DNA from: Trebonia sp963767685
Lineage (GTDB): Bacteria > Actinomycetota > Actinomycetes > Streptosporangiales > Streptosporangiaceae
Assembly (NCBI GenBank): GCA_963767685.1
Contig: CAVYEZ010000001.1
Location: 682,001 to 746,000, forward strand
DNA: 64,000 nt
Direction: 5' to 3'
Part shown: positions 7,958-16,479 of the stretch, piece after piece
Position numbering within the stretch: position 1 is the stretch's first letter
Layout: the number at the start of each line of letters is the position of its first letter
Position numbers and translations under genes: made by a program
The notes under the pieces: generated by a model
Databases searched by the model: none
The model's input: the letters and a program-made list of their open reading frames with translations, nothing else
What the model was told of the DNA's origin: nothing

Positions 7958-9329
7958 TCACATGCGGAGGACAAGCGATGAGGAAGTGCCCGTGACCGCC
8001 GATCCCGGCGAGACCCCGGCAGGGGCCGCGGGCGCCGGGACGGCCGACCTGACCCTCGACGCCAAGGTGGCCGCGGCCGATGTCCCGGCCGAGCTCACCG
8101 CCCAGACGCTCGGCCAGTACTTCCGGGCCTCGTGGCTCCGGGTCCGCGGCGGCAACAGCGGTGTCCTGCCGGTGGTCCTTGGCCTCGTGGTGGTCGCCGT
8201 GGGGTTCCAGATCGCGAACTCGAAGTTCCTGTCGGCGCAGAACCTGGTTAACCTCTTCGAGCAGAGCACTGTCTACATGCTGCTGGCGATAGCCGAGATC
8301 TTCGCCCTGCTCCTCGGCGAGATCGACCTGTCGGTCGGCCTCGTCATGGGGCTTGGCAGCGTCGTGGTCGCCGAGCTTGTGCAGCCGAGCGGCGCGAACT
8401 GGCCGTGGTGGGCGGCGATCATCGTGACGTTGCTCCTCTGCGCCGGGTTCGGCGCCATCCAGGGAACGCTCGTAGCCCGGCTGAAGATGCCGTCGTTCAT
8501 CGTCACTCTCGGCGGGCTGCTAATCCTGGAGGGCGTGGCGATCATCGTCCTCGGCGGGTCGCTGGTCGGCATCGGCAACTCCGGGTTCCGCAACGAGCTC
8601 TACCTCTACAACATCTTCTGGGGAACGTTCAGCCCGGTGGTCGGCTGGATCTTGCTCGTGGTGGTGGTCGGAGCCGCCGGCACGGGGTTCTGGCTGCAGG
8701 ACGCTCGCAGGCGCCGCCGCAAGCTGGAGACCGCGCCGCGCAGCCTTACCCTGCTGAAGATCGTCGTCATCGCGGTCGCCGGAATCGTGGTCGTTGCCAT
8801 CTGCAATGTCAACCGGGCCCACTCCGGGACGATCGAGGGAGTTCCCTTCATCATTCCGATCGTCCTTGTCGTACTTGTCGTCACGACGGTCCTGCTGCAG
8901 CGGACCCGCTTCGGGCGCTACGTGTACGCCATCGGCGGCAATCCCGAGGCGGCTCGGCGCGCCGGCGTCCGCCTGCCCGCGATCCGGACCGTGTGCTTCA
9001 TGCTGGCCGGCCTGATCTCAGGTATCGCCGGCGTGCTGTTCGCCTCGTGGCAGGTCTCGCTGACCACCAACATCATCAAGGCCGCCAACAGCTACGTGCT
9101 GCTGGCGGTCGCGGCGGCGGTCATCGGCGGCACTAGCCTCTTCGGTGGCCGGGGCAAGACCATCCACGGCGTCCTTGGCGGCCTCGTCATCGGCGGCATC
9201 TACAACGGCCTCTACTTGCTGGGCGTGTCGAGCCAGTGGATTGACGTCGTAGTCGCAGGGGTCCTGCTCGCGGCGGCGCTCATCGACGTCCTCTCCCGGC
9301 GAGGCGCGACGGGCCCGGGCCGAGTGTGA
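7950..9329 (+). CDS. Sugar ABC transporter permease 2 (RbsC/XylH type)
   Basis: GTG 7950 has a ggggag site at 7936-7941 and overlaps the stop of permease 1. The family hallmarks are LLLGEIDLSVGLVMGLGS, FIVTLGGLLILEG, YAIGGNPEAARRAGV and SLFGGRGKTIHGVLGGLVIGG. The first 65 residues are nearly superimposable on permease 1, which points to a fairly recent duplication. Its last codons overlap the next gene by four bases (GTGA), so the following lipoprotein is coupled to it. It should form the membrane channel for the sugar bound by the 4272-5627 product. Confidence 0.92.
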   Translation: MSDHMRRTSDEEVPVTADPGETPAGAAGAGTADLTLDAKVAAADVPAELTAQTLGQYFRASWLRVRGGNSGVLPVVLGLVVVAVGFQIANSKFLSAQNLVNLFEQSTVYMLLAIAEIFALLLGEIDLSVGLVMGLGSVVVAELVQPSGANWPWWAAIIVTLLLCAGFGAIQGTLVARLKMPSFIVTLGGLLILEGVAIIVLGGSLVGIGNSGFRNELYLYNIFWGTFSPVVGWILLVVVVGAAGTGFWLQDARRRRRKLETAPRSLTLLKIVVIAVAGIVVVAICNVNRAHSGTIEGVPFIIPIVLVVLVVTTVLLQRTRFGRYVYAIGGNPEAARRAGVRLPAIRTVCFMLAGLISGIAGVLFASWQVSLTTNIIKAANSYVLLAVAAAVIGGTSLFGGRGKTIHGVLGGLVIGGIYNGLYLLGVSSQWIDVVVAGVLLAAALIDVLSRRGATGPGRV

Positions 9330-10468
9330 CACCGGGCCGCGGGGCTGGCCGGCTTTCCTTGACGGGAACGTCGCCAGCCCCACGGCCTCACCTCACCGGC
9401 CGGCTAAGGCTTGCGTTTGCCTGCGTATCCATTCTGGTAATAGGCGCAGCCACCGGGTGCAGCGGGTCGTCGTCGGCACCCGGGTCAGGGACGGGCCCCC
9501 TTACGGGCGGCCAGGCCGCCCCGGCGCCGTCCAGCGCTGCGCCGGCCCGGGGAGCAGCGACCAACCTCGACTATGGCCTGGGCATCGAAGACCCGACGTC
9601 AGTGTCATGCCCGTCCGTAAGCTTCTGCATGGCCGTGCTCGTGTCAGGCTACGCGGCTACGTATGACGGAACCAGGTGGAGTCGGCCCGCCAGGCTGTCT
9701 ACGTCCGCCGGCGAGCCCGATTCCGTGTCATGCCCGACCGTCAGTTTCTGCTTGGCCGTAGACGCGCGAGACTCATCCGCCCATGTGTTCAATGGCAGCA
9801 CGTGGAGTTCTGCTCCAGGCATTAACGATCCTGCCCCGAGCACCCAAGTGGGCATGGCATCGGTATCGTGCTCGTCACCGGGCTTCTGCGCCGCCGTTGA
9901 CAACGGCGCCAACGCGTTCACGTTCAGCGGGGCCTCCTGGAGCCCCGCGACGGTCATAGATCCTGGCAACGAACTGAGCACGGTGTCTTGTCCGAGCGCG
10001 AGCTTCTGCGCCGCCGTCGACTACGGCCCGAACGTGGTCACCTTCAATGGCACCTCCTGGAGTAAGCCGTCCGCCATCGACCCGGGCACCCGCCTGCAGG
10101 CAGTGTCGTGCGCGTCGGCTAGCTTCTGCGTTGCCATTGATCGCAAAGGGAACGCGCTCACGTTCAACGGCCGCGCCTGGAGCGCGCCCGTCAACGCCGA
10201 TCCGGACGGTCTCAGCATGGGGGAGGGCGGTATCTCCTGGCCCGTGGTTTCTTGCCCGGCCAGCGACTTCTGCGCCGCCGTCGATGGCAACGACGGCGAC
10301 CTGGTCACCTTCGACGGCACCCGCTGGACCGCGCCCGTCAACATCGACTCGCAGGCCGCTAACTCCGACAAGGGACCGGTCCTCATATTCCTCATGTCGG
10401 TGTCCTGCCGATCTGCCAGGTTCTGCGTAGCCGGCGACTCCAGCGGGGATGCGTTCATCCGAAGCTAA
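9326..10468 (+). CDS. Lipoprotein of Cys-pair repeats, coupled to the sugar permease
   Basis: GTG 9326 overlaps the permease stop (GTGA). After a hydrophobic helix, LVIGAATGCSG is a lipobox (Cys about residue 45), followed by a Pro/Ala/Ser linker. The rest is about seven repeats of some 42 residues with the core S-V-S-C-P-x-x-x-F-C-x-A-V-D, then a short Gly turn, T-F-(N/S)-G and W-S. This resembles a beta-propeller or sheet array in which each blade carries a Cys pair, probably disulphide-bonded outside the cell. Similar repeat proteins are common in actinomycetes without a known role. Its coupling to the transporter suggests an accessory surface function, which is inference. Confidence 0.8.
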   Translation: MTPGRGAGRLSLTGTSPAPRPHLTGRLRLAFACVSILVIGAATGCSGSSSAPGSGTGPLTGGQAAPAPSSAAPARGAATNLDYGLGIEDPTSVSCPSVSFCMAVLVSGYAATYDGTRWSRPARLSTSAGEPDSVSCPTVSFCLAVDARDSSAHVFNGSTWSSAPGINDPAPSTQVGMASVSCSSPGFCAAVDNGANAFTFSGASWSPATVIDPGNELSTVSCPSASFCAAVDYGPNVVTFNGTSWSKPSAIDPGTRLQAVSCASASFCVAIDRKGNALTFNGRAWSAPVNADPDGLSMGEGGISWPVVSCPASDFCAAVDGNDGDLVTFDGTRWTAPVNIDSQAANSDKGPVLIFLMSVSCRSARFCVAGDSSGDAFIRS

Positions 10469-10504
10469 TGGGCATGCCCGCCAAGCAGCCGAGGCCCAGC
10501 GGCG

Positions 10505-11314
10505 CTACGGCACGCGGATGAGCAGTTCGCCGTGCAGGACGCTGATCCAGCCGTCCGGGTGGGCCGCCCACTCGCGCCACGCCGCCGCGATCGCGTCGAT
10601 GTCCTCCTGTGTCCCCAGTCCGCTCGTTAGGAGCTGCTCGGTGATCGCCGAGCCGGCGATGCGGTCGGCCCACATGTCGCCCCAGGCGTCCCGCGAGGCT
10701 GGCTCCGCGTAGCACCACGTTGACGACGTCGCCGACACATCCGTGATCCCGGCGGCATGGGCCCATGCCAGCAACCGTCGTCCCGCGTTCGGCTCGCCGC
10801 CGTTCGCTCGGGCCGCCGACTGGTACAGCTCTTGCCACCGATCCAAACCGGGGAGCTCCGGGTACCAGGTGAAACCGCTGTAGTCGCCGTCGCGCACCGC
10901 CACCACGCCACCTGGGCGGCACACCCGCACCATCTCCCGCAGTGCCGCCACCGGGTCGGCTACGTGCTGCAGCACCTGGTGGGCGTGCACCACGTCGAAT
11001 GATCCCGACGGGAAGGGCAGGTCATGGATGTCGCCCGTGACCAGCCGCGCCGACGTGCACCCGCGGCGCTCAAGCTCCGCCCGGGTCACCGCTAGCGCCG
11101 CCTCGGTCACTTCCACCGCGGTGACCGGGCCCGGCGCCACCCGTTCGGCCAGGTCGACCGTGATCGTCCCCGGCCCGCTGCCGATGTCGAGCAGCGACAG
11201 GCCTGCCCGCAGGTAGGGGAGCAGGTAGGCGGCGGAGTTCTCCGCCGTCCGAGTCCGGTGCGAGCGCAGCACGCTCTCGGCGTGCCCGTGGGTGTAAGTC
11301 GCAGTATCAGGCAT
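10505..11314 (-). CDS. SAM-dependent methyltransferase (class I, UbiE/Methyltransf_11 type)
   Basis: Motif I is LSLLDIGSGPGTITVDLA (SAM-binding Gly loop), followed by VTAVEVTEAAL, GDIHDLPFPSGSFDVVHAHQ and a post-motif CRPGGVVAVRDGDY. The family's usual N-terminus is YTHGHAESVLRSHRTRT, so ATG 11314 (MPDTATYTHGH) is preferred over longer starts; no strong ribosome site is seen. The product is about 269 aa. The substrate is unknown. A palindrome at 11340-11365 lies just upstream and may be its operator. It is convergent with the repeat lipoprotein. Confidence 0.88.
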   Translation of the reverse strand: MPDTATYTHGHAESVLRSHRTRTAENSAAYLLPYLRAGLSLLDIGSGPGTITVDLAERVAPGPVTAVEVTEAALAVTRAELERRGCTSARLVTGDIHDLPFPSGSFDVVHAHQVLQHVADPVAALREMVRVCRPGGVVAVRDGDYSGFTWYPELPGLDRWQELYQSAARANGGEPNAGRRLLAWAHAAGITDVSATSSTWCYAEPASRDAWGDMWADRIAGSAITEQLLTSGLGTQEDIDAIAAAWREWAAHPDGWISVLHGELLIRVP

Positions 11315-11339
11315 ACGGCCGACTTTATCACCGGCCTCC

Positions 11340-11365
11340 ATAATGCGAGATAGACGTCTCATTAT
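11340..11365. promoter_or_regulatory. Inverted repeat upstream of the methyltransferase gene
   Basis: The arms ataatgcgaga (11340-11350) and tctcattat (11357-11365) pair with one bulged base, and the centre contains the perfect 8-bp palindrome agacgtct. AT-rich dyads of this size next to a start codon are typical operators. The regulator is unknown. Confidence 0.5.
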
Positions 11366-11399
11366 CCGAGACTGCGGGCAGGCCTCGACCTGGCCGTTT

Positions 11400-11475
11400 C
11401 CGGTCATCGTGCCGTGGGTGAGTGTGACTGCCCGCTGTCACCGTCGCGTGTGGCACGTGTGTTGCACGACGAACC
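11400..11475. repeat. Diverged copy of the island repeat (gtgtggcacgtgtg motif)
   Basis: This stretch shares ggtcatcg, gtgagtgtgac and gcgtgtggcacgtgtg in the same order and spacing as the two repeats inside the tRNA-Gly island (16473-16615 and 18568-18712). It is more diverged than those two are from each other. It may be a trace of an older insertion. Confidence 0.4.
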
Positions 11476-11491
11476 GCCCCGTCTCTCACCG

Positions 11492-12117
11492 TCATGGCAG
11501 GCGAGGTTCGATGGTTACCTGTTCAGCGGCCCGGCGGAATTGCAGTGTCAGGGTGCGGGCGAGCGGGTTGAGCCTCGGCAGGAACCTCAAGGTAAGTTCC
11601 TCGTGGTCGCCGTGACTAGAGCTGCCGTCGAACTGGCTCAGGTAGATGCCGCCGAGGTCGTCTTCGGCGTCGACTGCCATGGCAGCCCATTTGCGGTTCC
11701 GGTCGGCGCTGTAGGTCCACCAGCCAGGTTCGGTCCGCAGATATAGCTTCCAGGTATCCGGCTCGGAGGCGAGGCTGTCGACCCGCACCCAGATGCCACT
11801 CGACCTCGGGCAAGGCAGCGGCAATGTCGAGGTGCTGCCGAGCACCGTCGGTACCGTTCGTGGCGCTGATCATGCCGGACCATTCGGGCGGAAGGCCGTC
11901 GGCCGGCCCTTGCCCCGTGAGGTAGGCGCAGAGCCGGGCCAGTCGCGAAGCCGTAATCGCGGGCCACCGCCAGCTGGGCGGCAGACAGCGACACTCGTTC
12001 CGAGACCGCACGGATCCGGGTCAGGGCGGATGGCTTGCCGTCAGCGGCCGCACGAAGCAGCTCGCGCGCCTGGCGGCGAAGCTGGTCGAGGTTGGGGCGG
12101 CCAGGAAGCTCGGACAC
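11492..12117 (-). pseudogene. Frameshifted hypothetical gene (SELPGRPNLDQLRRQA family)
   Basis: Three reading frames must be joined. The N-terminus starts at 12117 with MSELPGRPNLDQLRRQARE and continues to about 11940. The next frame carries LCAYLTGQGPADG to ALPEVE (to about 11800). The last frame carries SGIWVRVDSLASEP...GWWTYSADRNRKWAAM...LTLRFLPRLNPLARTLTLQF to the stop at 11492. Each piece looks properly coding, so this was one gene of about 205 codons broken by two small indels. The N-terminal helix pair is common in actinomycete proteins that begin this way, some followed by ankyrin repeats. Sequencing error is an alternative. Confidence 0.65.
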
Positions 12118-12330
12118 GACGTCTCCTCACGGCCCAGGCTTGCATGTGGGCTCGGTAAGAAGACGATCTTGCCGAAAGCATCAACAGACAACAGAGGTGG
12201 ACTCAGGTCCTGCCCGCGAACCCGGCGGCGCCCTCTTACGCCGGCAGGAAAAGCGTATATCGCCCACAGCTCCGGGTCCATCCCAGGACCTCGATGAGCT
12301 GGACATGGCCCGTCGGCCTGGGCGGCCCGG

Positions 12331-12798
12331 TTAGCTTGAGCGGGGAGTAAGGCGGATAACCGGGATTTCCCTGTCGGTCTTCTCCGCGTACCTGCCGAAG
12401 CGCGGTATGCCCGCCGTGAGCGTCTGCCAGGCAGTCTCGCGCTCGGTGCCGTGGAGCTGCTCGGCGGCGACCGGGATGGTGGCTCCGTTGATCTCGATGC
12501 GTGCCTTATCGGGGGCGGCGGCAAGGTTGTGGTACCAGGCGGGGATGCCAGCCGCGCCGCTGGCCGAAGCTGCGATCAGCCAGCCGCCGTTCCCGTCGGA
12601 GACCCAGCCGAGGGGCGAGGTCCGCTCCAGGCCGCTCTTGCGGCCGGCCGTGGTCAGGAGCAGCATGTCGAAGTCCAAACCCGGCGTCTTGCTGCCCTTA
12701 CGGAGCCGCCTTGCTACGAAACCGTTTATCCAGAGCACGAGGCGGCCTCTGGGCTGCCGGGTACCGCGGGTACCGGGGCGCGCGTCGAAGGTGGTCAT
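12331..12798 (-). CDS. Deazaflavin (F420)-dependent nitroreductase family protein
   Basis: ATG 12798 follows an aaggaga site. The motif series LLLTTAGRKSGLERTSPLGW, WLIAASASGAAGIPAWYHNL and IPVAAEQLHGTERETAW is the signature of the DDN/Rv3547-like split-barrel family (F420_H2_dehydrog/nitroreductase, about 150 aa). Members bind F420 or flavin and reduce quinones or nitro-compounds. The product is about 155 aa, a normal length. The basic N-terminus (LVLWINGFVARRLRKG) is probably membrane-associated, as in mycobacterial relatives. It stands alone. Confidence 0.88.
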   Translation of the reverse strand: MTTFDARPGTRGTRQPRGRLVLWINGFVARRLRKGSKTPGLDFDMLLLTTAGRKSGLERTSPLGWVSDGNGGWLIAASASGAAGIPAWYHNLAAAPDKARIEINGATIPVAAEQLHGTERETAWQTLTAGIPRFGRYAEKTDREIPVIRLTPRSS

Positions 12799-12925
12799 CG
12801 GTTGTCTCCTTCTAATCGATAGGGATTGCAGTCGGCCATCCCCCGGGTGCGCTGAGCAGCGCCGGAACAAGAAGAGCGCAATGTCCCCGGCAAGCCGCCC
12901 GTTGCCGTCTGGCCGCTATTAGGGG

Positions 12926-13492
12926 CTAGCCATGACGGGACTGAAGCAACAGCGCGTTCAGTTCGCTAAGCGGATGGCTTCTGGTGGCGTCAAGGTCATA
13001 GGCTTCCCAGTCCGTGACCTTGCGGACGCGGAGCTGGTCAGGGCGGATGCCGACTGCTGCGACCAGCACCGTGTCGCTGCCGACGCGGCTGTAAGCCAGG
13101 GAGAACCCGTTGCCCGCGGCCACCTGCGACAGCGATCCGCCGGGAGCCATGACCGGGCCGGGAACCCACAGCTCGTCACTCTCGGAGTACCGCCGGGTCT
13201 CCCGTTGGACCGCCGCCGTAGAGACGGGCCGGGAGGGAACCGGCAGCGCGGTTCCGCCGAGGGCCAGATGGGCTGCCGTCAGCCGGGCGAACACCGTCGG
13301 CTCGTCCCGGCCCGAGGTGGCCACCAGCACGGTGGCGCCGGCAGTTGACCAGGCGAGGGTGACCTCCTCCGCAGGTTGGCTGATGAGCCCGTTCCAGTGG
13401 CTGAACCACCGCTGACTTGACTGCGTGCTCAGCCCAGACGGCTCCTCGTCGAACTCGAACAGATCGAATCGAGGCGGAACGTAATGATTCAC
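12926..13492 (-). CDS. Hypothetical protein (188 aa), possibly leaderless
   Basis: The frame starts at GTG 13492 (VNHYVPPRFDLFEFDEEP). It has mixed beta-strand-like patterns (EVTLAWSTAGATVLVATSG; GFSLAYSRVGSDTVLVAAVG; LRVRKVTDWEAYDLD). No signal peptide or membrane helix is seen. There is no ribosome site, but tatcat lies seven bases before the start, which would suit a leaderless transcript. The upstream 70 bp are AT-rich. The family is not recognised. Confidence 0.6.
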   Translation of the reverse strand: MNHYVPPRFDLFEFDEEPSGLSTQSSQRWFSHWNGLISQPAEEVTLAWSTAGATVLVATSGRDEPTVFARLTAAHLALGGTALPVPSRPVSTAAVQRETRRYSESDELWVPGPVMAPGGSLSQVAAGNGFSLAYSRVGSDTVLVAAVGIRPDQLRVRKVTDWEAYDLDATRSHPLSELNALLLQSRHG

Positions 13493-13631
13493 CCACGAAT
13501 GATAACAAAATTGGACTGGGCCTAGATCTTTTGATTTAGATTTTATGATTTGGCCGGTGGCCTTTCCCGAAACGGTCCCTGCCGTGATTCTAACGAGCTT
13601 CTCGTTTCGCCCCTGCGGCCTTTCGGCGCGG

Positions 13632-15368
13632 CTACCGGCTGATGACGGGCAAGGTTAGCTGGCTGAGGTAACCGGGACCGTGCAGCACCCGGTTGACGGC
13701 GACGGTCGCCTGGTCTTCCGATTCGTCGGCGATGACGCCGCCGGTGTTGGTGTTCCGGTCGAAGCGCGGGAAGTTGCTGCTCGAGACTTCGAGGCGGATC
13801 CGGTGCCCCGGCAAGAAGACATTCGACGTCACCGACAGGTCCATGCTGAGCTCGTACGGCTCGCCGGGCGTGAGCAGCTCCGGCTCGGCCAGCGAGTTGC
13901 GGTAACGGGCCCGGATGATGCCGTCGGTCAGGAAGATCGCGCGCCCGTCCGGGGACACGTCAACCAGCTTGCCGGTGAAGTCGGTATCCGGGGCCGAGGA
14001 AGAGGCGAACAGCGTCAGCTTTACGTGCCCGGTGACCTCGAGCGGCTCGGTCAGCGCCGGAGAGGTGAAGCAGAGCACGTCGTCGCGTTCCTCAACCGGC
14101 CGCTGGTCGACCGGGCCGGCCGCGTTCGCGGTCGTCGGGAGCATGACCCGCCCGCCCAGGGTGGGCACGGGCCGCCGCGGGTCGTACAGGAAGGTGTCCG
14201 TCGCGGTTTGCGCCGGTGCCTCGGGGCTTAGCTCCCCGTCGCCCGCAGCGGTGTTGGCCCGGCCTGAGCCGTCCAGGTAGTAGGGTACGTACCGGGTGTC
14301 AGGCAGTGGCCAGTCCTGCTCGTCGCGCCATTGGTCGATGCCCATCACGAAGATCTTCACCGGGGCGGAGCCATCAAGCGCGCCGCGCCGTCCCCGCAGC
14401 CACCGGTCAAAGAACCGCACATGCTGGCCGGTCAGGTCCTGGGTGATCGCATCGCCGGCCAGGCCGAACCGGCGGTCCGGGTAGATGCCGGTCGCGTTCA
14501 GGTGGTCCCACGGACCGATGATCAGCCGCTGCCCGTCGCGGGCCTCTTCGGTCCCGGCCCGGGCCCTCAGCTCGGTGAACGACCGGGCCGTGTTGGACAC
14601 GAAGATGTCGAACCAGCCGCCGATGTGCAGGGCCGGCACGGTGACCTGCTCGGCCTGGTCGATCACGGACAGGCCCTGCCAGAAGGCGTCGCGAGCCGGG
14701 TGGGACAGGAATTCGGCCCACCACGGCCAGACCTTCTCTATCGCAGGCTGCCGGCTGGACGGCATCGCCGCCAGGTGCGGCTGCGGGTCACCCATCGTCG
14801 CAACCAGCTCGCCCAGCAACTGGACGTCGCCAGAGCCCCGGCCGACCTGGCGCAGTGCCTCGACCATGGCCATCTGGGTGCTCCATGACTGGAGCGTGTG
14901 CCAGGAGGCGGCGCCACCCTCGGAGAACCACGGCGTCGTGTAGTAATCGGTCGTGGTCACCGCCGGAGCAATCGCCTTCACCGGCGCGCCCGCTGAGACG
15001 CTCGCCCACTGCACGAAGCCCAGGTAGGACGGCCCGTAACTGCCGATGTTGCCATCGCACCACGGCTGGCGCAGCAGCCAGGCTACGGTGTCGGCGCCGT
15101 CGTTGGGCTCGTTCAGCATCGGCACGAACTCCCCGCCTGACCGCCAGGTGCCCCGGCAGTCCTGGTAAACCACCGCGTAGCCCGCCTCTACGAGGGCGAA
15201 CACGTTCGGCACGAGCCCATAGGCCAGCAGCTGAGGCAGGTCCTTGCCGTAGGGCAGTCGGACCAGCAGGGTCGGCGCCGGGGTGACGGACGGGATCCAG
15301 GCGTCGGTCGCCAGCTCCACGCCGTCCCGCATGGCCACCATGACGTCTTTTTCCACCGTAAAGCTCAT
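13632..15368 (-). CDS. CocE/NonD family hydrolase (X-Pro dipeptidyl-peptidase fold)
   Basis: ATG 15368 follows a gggag site. The N-terminal alpha/beta hydrolase (about residues 1-330) has YQDCRGTWRSGGEF (oxyanion region) and the nucleophile elbow GSYGPSYLGF (Ser in G-x-S). It also carries HIGGWFDIFV with the probable acid, and LIIGPWDHLN with the catalytic His region. The C-terminal jelly-roll domain (about 360-578) carries the PepX_C pattern ITDGIIRARYRNSL and RIRLEVSSSNFPRFDRN. The 578-aa length is normal for CocE/NonD acyl-ester or peptide hydrolases. The substrate is unknown. Confidence 0.92.
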   Translation of the reverse strand: MSFTVEKDVMVAMRDGVELATDAWIPSVTPAPTLLVRLPYGKDLPQLLAYGLVPNVFALVEAGYAVVYQDCRGTWRSGGEFVPMLNEPNDGADTVAWLLRQPWCDGNIGSYGPSYLGFVQWASVSAGAPVKAIAPAVTTTDYYTTPWFSEGGAASWHTLQSWSTQMAMVEALRQVGRGSGDVQLLGELVATMGDPQPHLAAMPSSRQPAIEKVWPWWAEFLSHPARDAFWQGLSVIDQAEQVTVPALHIGGWFDIFVSNTARSFTELRARAGTEEARDGQRLIIGPWDHLNATGIYPDRRFGLAGDAITQDLTGQHVRFFDRWLRGRRGALDGSAPVKIFVMGIDQWRDEQDWPLPDTRYVPYYLDGSGRANTAAGDGELSPEAPAQTATDTFLYDPRRPVPTLGGRVMLPTTANAAGPVDQRPVEERDDVLCFTSPALTEPLEVTGHVKLTLFASSSAPDTDFTGKLVDVSPDGRAIFLTDGIIRARYRNSLAEPELLTPGEPYELSMDLSVTSNVFLPGHRIRLEVSSSNFPRFDRNTNTGGVIADESEDQATVAVNRVLHGPGYLSQLTLPVISR

Positions 15369-15511
15369 GCTGGCTCCCTGACCATCTCGGCGGCGCTGCT
15401 GAACCAGCGTAGATCGGCCGTTCCCGGCAGGAAAGACCGCACGTCAGCAGGTGGCCATCGATCGCCCAGGGACCATCTTCGGCAGCTCTCCCTAGGTGAT
15501 CGGCGTGACGG

Positions 15512-15862
15512 TTACCAGGTCTCTTGCTCCCAGGTCCGCAGCCCGTCGGTGACGACCAGGTGCGCGTAATGGTCGCCGTCACCGGGAATGACGGAGGTGC
15601 CGGCCAGGAATGCCGCGGCCAGGGCGGCCCGCAGCGCATCCAGGGCAGGAGCCGTCCGATGGCCGCCGGTCTCGGACACGAGTGCCAGGTCGCCTTCACC
15701 GGCGGCCACGATCAGGTCGCCGCCGGCCGCGGCGGAAAGCGCCGTCACGGGGGAGCCGCCCAGCACGCGGTGCGTGGCGGCCTGGCCGCTGTTCAGGTCG
15801 GTCTCGATGGGGGCCCCGGTCGGCGTCCCGGCCCAGATCGAGCGACCGTGGTTGCGCGTGAT
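15512..15862 (-). pseudogene. C-terminal remnant of a larger protein
   Basis: The frame is open from just after an in-frame TAA (15863-15865) to a stop at 15512. It encodes ITRNHGRSIWAGTPTGAP, then LGGSPVTALSAAAGGDLIV and DALRAALAAAFLAGT. The text is clearly protein-like but has no proper start before an internal GTG at about 15766. It looks like the end of a repeat or propeller-type protein whose 5' part is lost. The original family is not recognised. Confidence 0.45.
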
Positions 15863-15968
15863 TTACCGCTCGATCGGGCACGGTACGGGCACGGCCGGGA
15901 CCGTCCGAATCGGTCCGGACGGTCGGCCTGACCAGGATTGTGGGCTGTCTGTGGGTCTCTGGTGATGC

Positions 15969-16437
15969 TTAGCGGCGTTGCTGCTCGTGTTGCCGCCCAG
16001 CGCGGCTGGCGGGATCATCGTCCTCGGCCGCCTGCTTTGCGAACGGGGGGCGTCGCGCGACCGTGGCGGCGGCGATCGCTGCGCCGAGCAAAAATGCCGC
16101 GCCGCCGATGATCACGGCGATGTGGAGGCCGCCGATGAAGTCGGCTTGGGGGGCCGCTGACAAGGGCCCCGAGCACCGCGACGCCGATCACCCCGCCGAC
16201 CTGGCGGGCGGTGTTGATCGTCCCGGAGGCCGGCCCGGCCCGGTCGGCTGGCGCGCCGTCGACAACTGCCGTGGTGGCTGCGGGCATCGTGAATGACATC
16301 CCGAAGCCCGTGCCCACCAGCGGAACGACCAGCAGCCCATAGGCGGTGTGAGCGTCGGCGATGGCCAGTCCCAGCAGGCCTGCGCCGCCGACGATCAGGC
16401 CGATCAAAAGAGTCGGCTGAGCGCCACCCGCGCGTGC
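15969..16437 (-). pseudogene. Truncated and frameshifted MFS drug exporter (C-terminal helices)
   Basis: One frame gives LLIGLIVGGAGLLGLAIADA, VPLVGTGFGMSFTMPAATTA and GTINTARQVGGVIGVAVLG. After a frameshift near 16160 the next frame gives APQADFIGGLHIAVIIGGAA and a basic tail to the stop at 15969. This is the last part (about helices 10-14) of an EmrB/QacA-type DHA2 transporter. The 5' two thirds are absent: the coding pattern begins directly beside the tRNA-Gly fragment at 16439, so the gene was cut at that junction. Confidence 0.75.
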
Positions 16438-16438
16438 G

Positions 16439-16479
16439 GAGCGGATGACGGGAATCGAACCCGCATGACCGCTTGGAAG
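16439..16479 (-). repeat. tRNA-Gly 3' fragment, attachment-site repeat (left border of island)
   Basis: This 41-bp stretch repeats the 3' part of the intact tRNA-Gly at 25246-25287 (gagcggatgacgggaatcg ... cttggaag) with a single missing base. It has no 5' half, so it is an attL/attR-type direct repeat. With the tRNA it brackets about 8.9 kb of degraded mobile DNA. Confidence 0.85.

Noticed and set aside
12021..12524. Minus-strand 167-aa frame containing MDPELWAIYAFPAGVRG
   Set aside because: It overlaps the well-supported nitroreductase and SELPGRPNL genes in other frames; the short sensible stretch is not enough to call a gene.
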